Positions 1 to 8,174 of a stretch of DNA of 22,093 bases are shown one piece after another. Under the pieces are notes generated by a model that was given only the letters and a program-made list of their open reading frames with translations, ran no database searches and was not told where the DNA came from. The stretch is from a virus. How positions within the stretch are numbered: the first letter of the stretch is position 1; every line of letters begins with the position of its first letter. The position numbers and the translations under genes were made by a program. The stretch spans positions 1-22,093 of the IMG/VR virus record IMGVR_UViG_3300009076_000057. One strand, written 5' to 3'.

Positions 1-1
1 A

Positions 2-442
2 CACAGTGTTGCCATGCTTGCTGCGGCCTACGCCGCAAAAGGGCATAAGGTACTATTGGTGTCTGATCGAGTCGCGTTTTTAAAGAGCTGCGCCGAACTG
101 ATCGGTGAAAAAGCAGTATGTGTTACGGGTGAGGTATCGCATGAAAACAGAGAAACACTAGTGGATGAGATATTGTATGGAGATAAGACTGTATTATGCG
201 GAACACAAGCAATTTTCAGTGAGGGTATCTCTGTAAATAGTCTCAGCTGTTTAATACTAGGGACTCCTATCAATAATGAGCCTCTACTGACTCAGCTCAT
301 AGGTCGTGTTATCCGTAAGCAAGAGAATAAAATTGATCCAGTAATCATAGATATACACTTAAAAGGCAAGACAGCCTCAAGACAAGCCTCTAATAGAATG
401 GGCTACTATATAAAACAGGGGTATGAAATAAAACAAATATGA
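2..442 (+). CDS. SF2 helicase, C-terminal part (UvsW-like), partial
   Basis: The reading frame is open to the left edge, so the first ATG in view (14) is probably internal and the gene starts outside the window. The 147 visible codons are the second RecA-like domain of a superfamily 2 helicase. A motif IV-like strand (KVLLVSDR) comes first, then a motif V-like stretch (GTQAIFSEGISV) and motif VI (QLIGRVIRK, the QxxGRxxR arginine-finger pattern). In T4-like phages this position and architecture fit UvsW, the branch-migration helicase that remodels R-loops and recombination intermediates, and the recombination genes that follow agree. Another phage DEAD/DEAH-type helicase is possible because motifs I-III lie outside the window. 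The stop overlaps the next start (ATGA, 439..442), which suggests translational coupling. Confidence 0.85.
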   Translation, partial: HSVAMLAAAYAAKGHKVLLVSDRVAFLKSCAELIGEKAVCVTGEVSHENRETLVDEILYGDKTVLCGTQAIFSEGISVNSLSCLILGTPINNEPLLTQLIGRVIRKQENKIDPVIIDIHLKGKTASRQASNRMGYYIKQGYEIKQI

Positions 443-1233
443 AAAGACCAGAATTTACATTTGAGGACTTAATACACCCTCTAACAGACGCAGCCTTTCA
501 AAGCACAGTTAAAGGCAAAAAACCAATAGTAATTAGGGGCAGTTCTTTTAAGAATAACTTCTTTGGAGATATTACTTCTTGGAGTGATATATCAAAGTAT
601 GTATCTAATGATAGAGCCGTAGCGGGGTTACAGATGATTCAGCCGGACGGAAGTAAATTATGTATGGAAAAGAATAATTTACACCGAAAGAACAAGCCTG
701 GCTGGACTAGAGACGACTGGTATGAAAAGGCATTTGTATCTGATATATGGAGAAATGGAGGCAGTATGATACTTACTAAAGCCTCTATGCTTAGTCCTAA
801 TATATCTGCCATTGCTTCTTGTTTGGAGCAGAGGTATGAGAATAGTAATGCAGATGCGCACTTTTATTGTTCCCCGAAGAGAAGTGCAGTATCTTTTGAA
901 TGCCATGCGGATCAAGACGATAACTTTTTAATTCATGCAATCGGTTCCGTACATTGGAAAGTCTACAACGTCCATGCACGCAGTGAGAAAGATGCAGAAG
1001 GCAGAAAAAGATTCACCAGTAGGATGACAATGACTGCTGAGGAAGAACAGAAGCACGAACCCATAATTGATACTATACTAAAGACAGGAGATTTGCTATA
1101 CATTCCTGCAGGCATGTTTCATAAAGCAGTACCTGATAGCGCACGAGTCTCTATCTCGGTTCCTCTTGCTGAGATGAGTTCAGCACGATCAATAGATAGA
1201 GATTATTATGACTTCACAAAAAATATTTCTTGA
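439..1233 (+). CDS. JmjC/cupin-type Fe(II) and 2-oxoglutarate oxygenase
   Basis: This 264-aa protein has the layout of bacterial JmjC (cupin_4/cupin_8) hydroxylases. An N-terminal helical part carries KPIVIRGSSF and WSDISKYV, followed by a double-stranded beta-helix core. The HxD iron ligands are H156 and D158 (SFECHADQDDNFLIH), with HWKVY close behind. The distal histidine is H228 in GDLLYIPAGMFHKAV, the usual position of the third iron ligand. Family members hydroxylate protein side chains, for example ribosomal proteins (YcfD type); the substrate here is unknown. It sits between a helicase and replication genes and starts on the helicase stop codon, with no strong Shine-Dalgarno sequence, so coupled translation is likely. 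All three metal ligands are present, so it should be active. The fold call is firm; the substrate is not inferable. Confidence 0.85.
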   Translation: MKRPEFTFEDLIHPLTDAAFQSTVKGKKPIVIRGSSFKNNFFGDITSWSDISKYVSNDRAVAGLQMIQPDGSKLCMEKNNLHRKNKPGWTRDDWYEKAFVSDIWRNGGSMILTKASMLSPNISAIASCLEQRYENSNADAHFYCSPKRSAVSFECHADQDDNFLIHAIGSVHWKVYNVHARSEKDAEGRKRFTSRMTMTAEEEQKHEPIIDTILKTGDLLYIPAGMFHKAVPDSARVSISVPLAEMSSARSIDRDYYDFTKNIS

Positions 1234-1258
1234 CAAATAGCGGATAGTTTGATATAAT
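1230..1258 (+). promoter_or_regulatory. Perfect sigma70-type promoter
   Basis: TTGACA (1230..1235) and TATAAT (1253..1258) both match consensus exactly and are separated by the optimal 17 bp. The -35 box contains the stop codon of the JmjC gene, and the -10 box directly abuts the ATG at 1259. Transcription should start near 1265, inside the next ORF. The promoter therefore probably serves the SSB gene and the genes after it, giving extra transcript for a protein needed in large amount. Confidence 0.8.
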
Positions 1259-1657
1259 ATGCTCTTATTCAATTGGAAGAAGATATATAGGATTACTAAT
1301 GGAAATGCTTACGATTGCGTCCTGATCTTCAAAATGCTAACGAAGGGCTTAGTGCCTAAAAATCGTTACGATAGAATTTATAAATTCTACATGAAAGATT
1401 ACAGTGGCGATTCATTCATAGCGCATCCTGAAGTTTTGTTATATAATTTGGATAAATATACAAAAATAGAGGTAGGTCAATACCTCGCACTAGCATCTCT
1501 TCGATCGTTGGCAGCATATTACGCTACGGGAGATACAACCTTAGACCTGTTCCATAATTCTATAGACAGGTCATTATTTATAAACAATAGACTACTAAGT
1601 ATTGAGGGTGATATAATGACTTTCAAATACGAAGAAGTCCCTACGGAGAAGCACTAA
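1259..1657 (+). CDS. Conserved-looking phage protein of unknown function, upstream of SSB
   Basis: A 132-aa protein that I do not recognise by function. It is rich in Tyr, Lys and Leu, has no signal peptide or clear membrane span, and contains a motif-like stretch NRYDRIYKFYMKDYSG followed by PEVLLYNLDKYTKIEVGQYL. Its stop lies one base before the SSB start, so the two are co-translated. T4 encodes gp59 (helicase loader) and gp33 (late co-activator) next to gene 32, but I see no convincing resemblance to either. The start at 1259 is uncertain: it lies upstream of the expected start site of the overlapping promoter and lacks a Shine-Dalgarno sequence. It would therefore be made from readthrough mRNA or from an internal start such as the ATG at 1334, which would remove 25 residues. 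Confidence 0.75.
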   Translation: MLLFNWKKIYRITNGNAYDCVLIFKMLTKGLVPKNRYDRIYKFYMKDYSGDSFIAHPEVLLYNLDKYTKIEVGQYLALASLRSLAAYYATGDTTLDLFHNSIDRSLFINNRLLSIEGDIMTFKYEEVPTEKH

Positions 1658-1658
1658 C

Positions 1659-2285
1659 ATGGCATTATCATTTGCAAAATCAAAAGGCGCAGCACAAAAA
1701 TCATCAATCAGTTCTTTCGTTTACCGAGATGGAGACAACTCAGTACGTTTAGTGGGCGATGTACTCGCTCGTTATGTATACTGGATAGAAGGCAAGAACG
1801 GTAAGAACATTCCTTTCGAGTGTCTTTCATTCGACCGTAACGAAGAGCGTTTCAACAACATGGAAAAAGACTGGGTTCGTGAATACTACCCAGACTTGAA
1901 GTGTGGCTGGAGCTATGCAATGCAGTGCATTGACAACGGCGAAGTCAAAGTAATTAACCTCAAGAAGAAGCTGTTTGAGCAGATCATGACCGCTGCTGAA
2001 GATCTTGGCGACCCTACTGATCCAAGTACTGGCTGGGATGTTAAGTTCAAGCGCAGCAAGACTGGCCCACTAGCCTACAATGTTGAGTATCAGTTGCAAG
2101 TACTGAAGTGTAAGCCTCGTGTACTAGAAGGTGCAGAGCTGGCTTTACTTGATAGTTTGAAATCTATGGATGATGTAATGGCTCGTCCTACACCAGATGC
2201 TCAGAAGACTTTGCTTGACGAGATTCGTGAAGCTAATGTAGAAGAGATGGACGGTGACTTGGATGCCGAGTTCAATATCGGATGA
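1659..2285 (+). CDS. 32: gp32-like single-stranded DNA-binding protein
   Basis: A 208-aa protein resembling gp32-type SSBs of T4-like marine phages. It has a short basic/polar N-terminus, an OB-fold-like core, and a stretch FEQIMTAAEDLGDPTDPSTG followed by GWDVKFKR. The C-terminal segment (DEIREANVEEMDGDLDAEF) is strongly acidic, as expected for the SSB tail that recruits partner proteins. It is shorter than T4 gp32 (301 aa). Cysteines at 55, 82 and 90 do not clearly reproduce the His/Cys zinc site of T4 gp32. SSB coats ssDNA at forks and recombination intermediates and works with the recombination nuclease encoded next. The upstream GGAG lies about 10 bases before the ATG. The stop overlaps the gp47 start (ATGA). 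Confidence 0.85.
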   Translation: MALSFAKSKGAAQKSSISSFVYRDGDNSVRLVGDVLARYVYWIEGKNGKNIPFECLSFDRNEERFNNMEKDWVREYYPDLKCGWSYAMQCIDNGEVKVINLKKKLFEQIMTAAEDLGDPTDPSTGWDVKFKRSKTGPLAYNVEYQLQVLKCKPRVLEGAELALLDSLKSMDDVMARPTPDAQKTLLDEIREANVEEMDGDLDAEFNIG

Positions 2286-3241
2286 TATTATTTACGGCAG
2301 ACTGGCACATTAAGCTAGGTCAGAAAAACGTACCACGCGAGTGGGCACTAAATCGCTATAAGCTGTTCTTTGAACAGCTTTATGCTCTCGAAGACCAGTG
2401 CAGTATGCACATTATTGGAGGAGATTTATTTGACCGTCTGCCTAATATGGAAGAGCTGGAGCTTTACTTTTCGTTTATTCGGAAAGTAAAGATTCCAACC
2501 ATAATCTATGATGGAAATCACGAAGCTACTAAAAAGAACAAGACATTCTTTACTCAGCTAAAGCAAGTCTCTAGGGATATAAATCCCTTAATAAATGTAG
2601 TAGATATATCGTATATTGATGAAGATTTAGGTTATGGCATTCTACCATATGCTGATTTACATAGAGCAGATAGTATAGAAAAGTTTAACATTAAGAAGCC
2701 TCTATTCACGCACGTTCGTGGAGAGATTCCTCCTCATGTTAAGCCAGAGATTGATTTAGATAGGTTTGAGGACTTCCCTGTAGTATTTGCAGGCGACTTA
2801 CACTCACACAGTAACACGCAGCGAAATATAGTATATCCAGGATCGCCTATGACAACTTCTTTTCATAGGAATGTAGTTGAGACAGGTTATCTTCTAATTA
2901 ATGAAGAAGACTGGTCTTGGTTCTGGGAGAGATTTGAACTACCTCAGTTGATTCGTAAGACTGTCACTGACCCCGTAGATATGGTAGCAACAAACTACCA
3001 CCACACCATCTACGAGATAGAAGGTGATATCCAAGAGTTAGCAGGTATTAAGAATACAGAGCTACTAGATAAGAAAGTAGTAAAGAGATCTTCAGAAGCT
3101 GCGCTAGTTATAGAAAAAGATATGAGCATAGAGGAAGAGTTAGTAGAGTATCTAACTTATATCCTAGAAATAAACCAAGAACGTATACCGGATATTATAG
3201 GAATTTTTAATGATTACGCTTCAAAAGTTGAAATGGAGTAA
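2282..3241 (+). CDS. 47: Recombination endonuclease subunit gp47 (Mre11-like)
   Basis: A 319-aa calcineurin-like metallophosphoesterase with the motifs of SbcD/Mre11 nucleases in order: TADWHIK (D7, H9), GGDLFDR (near residue 47), DGNHE, THVRGEIPPH, and FAGDLHSHSN. These supply the two-metal active site. T4 gp47 is 339 aa, so the length fits a full protein. It partners with gp46, encoded immediately downstream and overlapping by 32 bp, to resect double-strand ends for recombination-dependent replication. The C-terminal third, after the phosphoesterase domain, is probably the gp46-binding and DNA-capping region. The ATG start shares bases with the SSB stop. Confidence 0.95.
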   Translation: MILFTADWHIKLGQKNVPREWALNRYKLFFEQLYALEDQCSMHIIGGDLFDRLPNMEELELYFSFIRKVKIPTIIYDGNHEATKKNKTFFTQLKQVSRDINPLINVVDISYIDEDLGYGILPYADLHRADSIEKFNIKKPLFTHVRGEIPPHVKPEIDLDRFEDFPVVFAGDLHSHSNTQRNIVYPGSPMTTSFHRNVVETGYLLINEEDWSWFWERFELPQLIRKTVTDPVDMVATNYHHTIYEIEGDIQELAGIKNTELLDKKVVKRSSEAALVIEKDMSIEEELVEYLTYILEINQERIPDIIGIFNDYASKVEME

Positions 3242-5009
3242 CTGCTTCAGCTACGGTGCGGACAATGAGTTAGACCTCTCAGACAGTACATTGACACAGA
3301 TAATTGGTACTAACGGTATGGGTAAGTCATCCATACCGTTAATTATTGAAGAGGCTTTATACAATAAAAACTCAAAGGGCATTAAGAAAGCAGACATACC
3401 GAATAGGTATGTAAACAATGGATATAGCATAGACTTATCCTTTACTAAAGATTCGGAGAATTATACAGTTATAATTAACCGAAAAACTAACATCAAGATT
3501 CAGTTGTTACACAACGGAGAAGATATAAGTAGCCACACTGCTACGAACACTTACAAGTCTCTGCAAGAGATACTTGGTATTGACTTTAAGACATTTACGC
3601 AGTTAGTATATCAAAATACAAATACTAGCCTACAGTTCCTTACTGCAACAGACACAAACAGAAAAAAGTTTCTGATAGATTTGTTACACCTAGAGAATTA
3701 TGTACACTTATTTGATATATTTAAAGAAGCAGCCAAGAGCAGTACAGCTAGTCTTACAGCGATTGAAGCTAAAATGGCAACTATTGAGAAATGGTTACAA
3801 GACAATAAACTTAGTGATACTACCGTACTGCCACTGTCTGAAATACAAATTAATACGGAAGATGATGAGAAAGAGTTACGTTCTTTATCTATAGAACTTC
3901 AAAATATCTCAGAAATAAATAAAAAAATCTCTACCAATAATCAATATAAGACTATGTTGAGCAAGATAGATTTAACTAATGTGCAAAACATTACAGCTAC
4001 AGGACTTAAGTCTTACGATACTATACAGGCAGAGCGAGGTGGTCTTACACAAATCGCAGCGGGGTCAAAGCAAGCCATCGAGAAGATGTTGAAGCTAGGC
4101 ACACACTGCCATACTTGTGAGCAATCTATTGACCAAGAGCATATGCAAGAGTTGGTACAAGCAGAACAGTCTAAGATTGATGTTGCAAAAGCAAGAGTAG
4201 TTGAGATAAAGAGCGAGATTGAAGAGATTATGGAAAATAATCGTCAATTCGAGCTAAAAATATCAATGCAGAAAGAGTGGGAAGATTTGTATCGAAGTAT
4301 AGATAACAGTATCCCTACAGACCCTCTATCTGCCTCTTCTCTTGAAGATAGAATAGAGTCATTGCGTACAGCACTACAAGAAGCGAAAGACAGTATAAAT
4401 ACGATTGCAAAAGAAAACGAGAAGAGAACTAGAAGGAATACTCGTATTCAGGTAATTCAAGAACAGACAGATGGATTTATCGCGGACTTGGATGAATGTA
4501 CTGCGCTGTTTAATGAAGAACAAAGCATCGCATCTAACTTAGAAGTATTAAAGAAGTCTTTCAGCACTAATGGGCTACTGGCATATAAGATAGAAAACTT
4601 AGTAAAAGAGCTAGAAGAACTTACTAATACATATCTTGCAGAGCTTTCAGACGGACGATTCACACTTGAGTTCGTAGTTTCAAATGATAAGTTAAATGTT
4701 CAAATTACAGATAATGGGAACGTAGTTGATATTCTAGCTCTTTCGAGTGGAGAGCTAGCGAGAGTTAATACTGCTACACTTATTGCGATTCGTAAGTTAA
4801 TGAGTAGTATTTCGAAGTCTCAAATCAATATACTGTTCCTAGATGAAGTAGTAAACGTGTTAGACGATACAGGCAGAGAAAAGCTGGTAGAGGTACTCTT
4901 GCAGGAAGAAGGTCTTAATACTTATATAGTGAGCCATGGTTGGACACATCCCCTACTTGAGAAAGTAGAAGTGGTCAAAGCTGGCAATGTTAGTAAACTG
5001 GAGAAATAG
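3210..5009 (+). CDS. 46: Recombination endonuclease ATPase subunit gp46 (Rad50-like)
   Basis: A 599-aa SMC/Rad50-family ATPase. Walker A is GTNGMGKSS (residues 33..41). A long coiled-coil arm follows, interrupted near residue 300 by a zinc hook, THCHTCEQS (CxxC). The ABC signature LSSGELARV lies near residue 511, Walker B is NILFLDEVVNVLD near 542, and the H-loop is YIVSHGW. T4 gp46 is 560 aa. Together with gp47 it forms the phage Mre11-Rad50 complex, where ATP binding controls nuclease access to DNA ends. The start at 3210 lies inside the gp47 gene and is preceded by AGGAA at good spacing. The gene ends in TAG, whose last base begins a GTG start for the next small ORF. Confidence 0.96.
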   Translation: MITLQKLKWSNCFSYGADNELDLSDSTLTQIIGTNGMGKSSIPLIIEEALYNKNSKGIKKADIPNRYVNNGYSIDLSFTKDSENYTVIINRKTNIKIQLLHNGEDISSHTATNTYKSLQEILGIDFKTFTQLVYQNTNTSLQFLTATDTNRKKFLIDLLHLENYVHLFDIFKEAAKSSTASLTAIEAKMATIEKWLQDNKLSDTTVLPLSEIQINTEDDEKELRSLSIELQNISEINKKISTNNQYKTMLSKIDLTNVQNITATGLKSYDTIQAERGGLTQIAAGSKQAIEKMLKLGTHCHTCEQSIDQEHMQELVQAEQSKIDVAKARVVEIKSEIEEIMENNRQFELKISMQKEWEDLYRSIDNSIPTDPLSASSLEDRIESLRTALQEAKDSINTIAKENEKRTRRNTRIQVIQEQTDGFIADLDECTALFNEEQSIASNLEVLKKSFSTNGLLAYKIENLVKELEELTNTYLAELSDGRFTLEFVVSNDKLNVQITDNGNVVDILALSSGELARVNTATLIAIRKLMSSISKSQINILFLDEVVNVLDDTGREKLVEVLLQEEGLNTYIVSHGWTHPLLEKVEVVKAGNVSKLEK

Positions 5010-5182
5010 TGCAACGAAGGAATATAGCTAGACAAATGCAGCAATTATCTGCAAGGCGTAGAGTCGCGTTTCATCACATAAAACCAGAGCTTTTAGCTAA
5101 GGCGGAGAAATCCGAAGAGGACGAAGAAATAAATAATGGTAGATTCAAGAGCGAAAGGAGCGAGGGGCGAGTATCTAATTAG
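5009..5182 (+). CDS. Small overlapping ORF, 57 aa, unknown function
   Basis: This ORF starts with GTG at 5009, sharing its G with the gp46 stop (TAGTG), and has a well-placed GGAG 6 bases upstream. An internal ATG at 5036 is an alternative. The peptide is basic in its first half (RRNIARQ, SARRRVAFHH) and acidic later (AEKSEEDEEI), with no membrane segment. It fills the otherwise empty interval between gp46 and the nuclease gene and overlaps the latter by 47 bases in another frame. The Shine-Dalgarno sequence, the stop-start overlap and the filled gap support it as real. No function can be assigned. Confidence 0.55.
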   Translation: MQRRNIARQMQQLSARRRVAFHHIKPELLAKAEKSEEDEEINNGRFKSERSEGRVSN

Positions 5183-5579
5183 AGATATGCTTAGGGATGC
5201 TACAGGACATAAGTTTGAGAGAGTGCCCGCATCGGGCGCTCTCGAGTACTTAAAAGGTGATTTATATGTACCACACGCAAAGAACCGTTTCTGTATCGAA
5301 GTAAAGAATTATGCAGAGTCACCCCTAAATGACTCTATGTTTACAGCCCAGAAGACGAACAACCTAATACGTTGGTGGAAGAAAGTAGAAGTACAAGCAA
5401 AAGGCGGTAACCAGGAGCCTTTATTGTTTTTTAAATATAACCGGTCTAAACCATTTGTAGTTACTGCAATAGAACCAGAAAACATTAATTATATGTATAT
5501 TAACTGGCTAGGGTGTTACGTTTCACTAGCTGCAGAATGGTTACAACAAGAGAAGGTGGAATTTCTAGATGGCATTTAG
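5136..5579 (+). CDS. PD-(D/E)xK nuclease, Holliday-junction-resolvase-like
   Basis: A 147-aa protein with the order of catalytic residues of Hjc-like resolvases: E12 in KGARGEYLIRDML, D42 in YLKGDLYVP, and E55/K57 in CIEVKNYAE. The segment FERVPASGA between the first two is typical of the family. Enzymes of this fold cut four-way junctions, and the flanking helicase, gp46/47 and exonuclease genes make branch resolution the most likely job (the role of T4 gp49, which has a different fold). A more general nuclease of the same fold cannot be excluded. The ATG at 5136 lies within the preceding small ORF and has only a distant purine-rich site. The 3' end overlaps the exonuclease gene by 11 bases. 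Confidence 0.8.
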   Translation: MVDSRAKGARGEYLIRDMLRDATGHKFERVPASGALEYLKGDLYVPHAKNRFCIEVKNYAESPLNDSMFTAQKTNNLIRWWKKVEVQAKGGNQEPLLFFKYNRSKPFVVTAIEPENINYMYINWLGCYVSLAAEWLQQEKVEFLDGI

Positions 5580-6414
5580 TTTTAACGAAAAGCTTACCGT
5601 AGAAAAACGTAACGCCACGCTAGTAATAGATGCTTTAAACTTGGCATTCAGATGGAAGCATCAAGGTCGTAATGACTTTAGATATGACTTTCAGAGAACT
5701 GTTCAGAGTTTAGCACAGTCGTATGACTGTCAGCACATTATTATAACGGCAGATTGGGGTTCGTCTACATATAGAAAGAATATATGTGCGGAGTATAAGC
5801 AGAACAGAAAAGAAAAGTTTGCAGAGCAGACAGAAGAAGAAAAAGTTGCATTTGAGGAGTTCTTTGAAGAGTTTGAAGAGTCACTTAATGTGTTAGCAGA
5901 GGACTACTTGGTTCTTCGTTACAAGGGTGTAGAGGCAGATGACATTGCAGCGCATCTAGTGAAAGAGAAAGATAAGTATGGTTTAGAGTATGTATGGCTA
6001 GTATCTAGCGACCGAGATTGGGATTTGCTTATACAAGAAAAGGTTTCTAGATTCTCTTATGTCACACGAAAAGAAGTAACACTAGAGAACTGGTCGGAGC
6101 ATTATAATGTATCTGTAGACCAGTATATCTCTCAGAAGTGTTTAACAGGTGATAAAGGTGATAATGTTGCAGGCATACCTGGCATTGGACCTAAACGAGC
6201 AGAACAGCTTATAAAAGAGTACGGCGATGCAATGGATATATACAATATATTACCTCTTACGAGCAAGTATAAGTATATTCAAGCTTTGAACGAGAATGCA
6301 GAGCAGTTACTAGTAAACTATGAGTTGATGGATTTAATAACATATTGTGATGATGCAATCGGTGCCGATAATGTGGCAGATATAGGACGGAGAATGAATG
6401 AACGTAACAATTGA
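5569..6414 (+). CDS. rnh: 5'-3' exonuclease / flap endonuclease (T4 RNase H-like)
   Basis: A 281-aa FEN-family nuclease. The metal-binding acidic residues are visible in order: D21 in LVIDALNLAF, the aspartate of ITADWGSS, the cluster VEADDIAAHL, and SSDRDWDLL. A helix-hairpin-helix (H3TH) DNA-binding region follows (TGDKGDNVAGIPGIGPKRAE). The enzyme removes RNA primers and 5' flaps from lagging-strand fragments, acting with the SSB; T4 RNase H is 305 aa. A lysine/arginine-rich stretch (RKNICAEYKQNRKEK) occupies the position of the FEN arch. The start overlaps the resolvase gene, and the 3' end overlaps nrdA by 17 bases, so expression is coupled on both sides. Confidence 0.93.
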   Translation: MAFSFNEKLTVEKRNATLVIDALNLAFRWKHQGRNDFRYDFQRTVQSLAQSYDCQHIIITADWGSSTYRKNICAEYKQNRKEKFAEQTEEEKVAFEEFFEEFEESLNVLAEDYLVLRYKGVEADDIAAHLVKEKDKYGLEYVWLVSSDRDWDLLIQEKVSRFSYVTRKEVTLENWSEHYNVSVDQYISQKCLTGDKGDNVAGIPGIGPKRAEQLIKEYGDAMDIYNILPLTSKYKYIQALNENAEQLLVNYELMDLITYCDDAIGADNVADIGRRMNERNN

Positions 6415-8173
6415 TTATAGAAGAGATAAATATCTTTCAGAGTTTAGCCACAAGACACTACAGGATAGATATTTAGTAAACGGAGAGACCTCCCCACAAG
6501 AAGCCTTTGCTAGAGCTGCTATGGCTTTCGCAGATGATGAAGCACACGCACAGCGATTGTATAACTATGTTAGTAAGTTGTGGTTTATGTTTTCTACTCC
6601 TATTCTTAGTAACGGCGGCACCAAGCGCGGTCTACCTATTAGTTGTTTTTTGAACTATGTGGAAGACAGTCGTCAAGGTATTACAAGTCATTACACAGAA
6701 AATGCGTTTCTTTCTAGTGTAGGTGGTGGTATTGGCGGTTGTTGGAATGATATCCGTTCTGTTGGTAGTAAAACCTCAGCGGGGTCAGAGAGTACTGGAG
6801 TAATTCCATTCCTGAAAGTAGTTGACGCAGAAATGCTTGCTTTCTCACAAGGTGTTACAAGACGCGGTAGCTACGCAGCTTACCTAGAGATGTCCCACCC
6901 AGAGATAGAAGAGTTTCTTGATATACGTAAGCCTACTGGTGGTGATGTTAATCGTAAGTCTACCAACTTACACCACGGTGTTGTTGTTCCTGATGCTTTC
7001 ATGGAATTGATTGAGAAGGCTACAGTTACAGAAGGTTTTGATGATTCGTGGGATTTGATTGATCCGAATAGTGGTAACGTAACAAAAACTGTATCAGCTA
7101 AGACTCTTTGGGTAAAATTGATCCAAAACCGTGTGGAAACTGGAGAGCCTTATATTATGTTCGGTGATACCGTACAGGCAGGATTACCACAGTGTCAGAA
7201 GGACTTAGGCTTGCAAGTACACCACTCTAACTTATGTAGTGAGATTACACTTGCTACAGACAAAGACCGCACCGCTGTATGTTGTTTATCTAGTGTGAAT
7301 CTGGAAGAGTACGATGAGTGGAGTAATGATGAGAAATTTATTCCTGATTTAGTGCGGATGCTAGACAATGTTTTAACACACTTTATCAGCAATGCACCTA
7401 CAGAGCTAGAACGAGCAAGATATAGTGCAGAAAGAGAACGTAGTATTGGACTAGGAGCAATGGGATTCCATGCGTATTTACAAAGACATAATATATCGTT
7501 TGAAAGTGCTATTGCAAAAAGTCGCAACATGGCAATATTCAAACACATTAAACTCGCTGCGGTTAAAGCTAGTAAGCAACTTGCAGTGGAAAGAGGTGAA
7601 GCACCGGATGCTGCAGGTACTGGAATGCGCAACTGTCATCTTATGGCTATTGCTCCTAATGCTTCCAGTAGTATTATTTGCGGCAACACTAGTCCTAGTA
7701 TCGAGCCTTATCGAGCTAACGCTTATACTCAGAAAACGAAGTCAGGATCGAGCCTGATGAAGAACGAGTACCTTGAGCATATTCTTCAAGACTTGGACCA
7801 AGATACAGATGATGTATGGAAAAGCATTGTAACAAAGGGCGGTAGTGTGCAACACCTTGAGTTCCTTGATGAGTGGACAAAAGATGTATTTAAAACGGCA
7901 GTAGAGATTGATCAGCGTTGGGTTATTGATATGGCAGCAGATCGTCAGAAAGAAATCTGTCAGGGCCAGTCTCTAAATGTATTCTTTCCTGGAGATGTAT
8001 CCAAGCAAGAGCTGCATACCGTACATATGATGGCTTGGAAAAAGAAAGTAAAAACATTGTATTACCTACGAAGTGAGGCACTGAAGCGAGCTGAGACAAT
8101 ATCAGATGAAGTGTTAAGACAAAATATGTTCGATAGTATTGATGAAAACGCTTGTTTAGCGTGTGAGGGTTAA
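6398..8173 (+). CDS. nrdA: Class I ribonucleotide reductase, large subunit
   Basis: A 591-aa catalytic subunit that reduces ribonucleotides to deoxyribonucleotides. Visible sites are C83 (PISCFLNYVED), N278/C280/E282 in SNLCSEI (active-site Asn, radical Cys and Glu), the partner cysteine at 295/296 (AVCCLSSVNLEEY), APNASSS, and Y555/Y556 in LYYLRSEALKRAE for radical transfer. The C-terminal pair is C586/C589 (CLACEG), which passes electrons from thioredoxin to the active site. The chain starts directly with the catalytic region: the N-terminal ATP-cone of roughly 90 residues found in many NrdA proteins is absent, so overall dATP feedback inhibition is probably lost. The ATG at 6398 has GGAG just upstream and overlaps the exonuclease gene. 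The genes for its reductant and radical subunit follow. Confidence 0.96.
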   Translation: MNVTIDYRRDKYLSEFSHKTLQDRYLVNGETSPQEAFARAAMAFADDEAHAQRLYNYVSKLWFMFSTPILSNGGTKRGLPISCFLNYVEDSRQGITSHYTENAFLSSVGGGIGGCWNDIRSVGSKTSAGSESTGVIPFLKVVDAEMLAFSQGVTRRGSYAAYLEMSHPEIEEFLDIRKPTGGDVNRKSTNLHHGVVVPDAFMELIEKATVTEGFDDSWDLIDPNSGNVTKTVSAKTLWVKLIQNRVETGEPYIMFGDTVQAGLPQCQKDLGLQVHHSNLCSEITLATDKDRTAVCCLSSVNLEEYDEWSNDEKFIPDLVRMLDNVLTHFISNAPTELERARYSAERERSIGLGAMGFHAYLQRHNISFESAIAKSRNMAIFKHIKLAAVKASKQLAVERGEAPDAAGTGMRNCHLMAIAPNASSSIICGNTSPSIEPYRANAYTQKTKSGSSLMKNEYLEHILQDLDQDTDDVWKSIVTKGGSVQHLEFLDEWTKDVFKTAVEIDQRWVIDMAADRQKEICQGQSLNVFFPGDVSKQELHTVHMMAWKKKVKTLYYLRSEALKRAETISDEVLRQNMFDSIDENACLACEG

Positions 8174-8174
8174 G

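Noticed and set aside
1659-2285. Zinc-binding site in the gp32-like protein
   Set aside because: Only three scattered Cys (55, 82, 90) and no matching His were found, so a T4-type zinc site is not supported.
3289-3320. TTGACA inside gp46 as a promoter
   Set aside because: No TATAAT-like box at suitable spacing.
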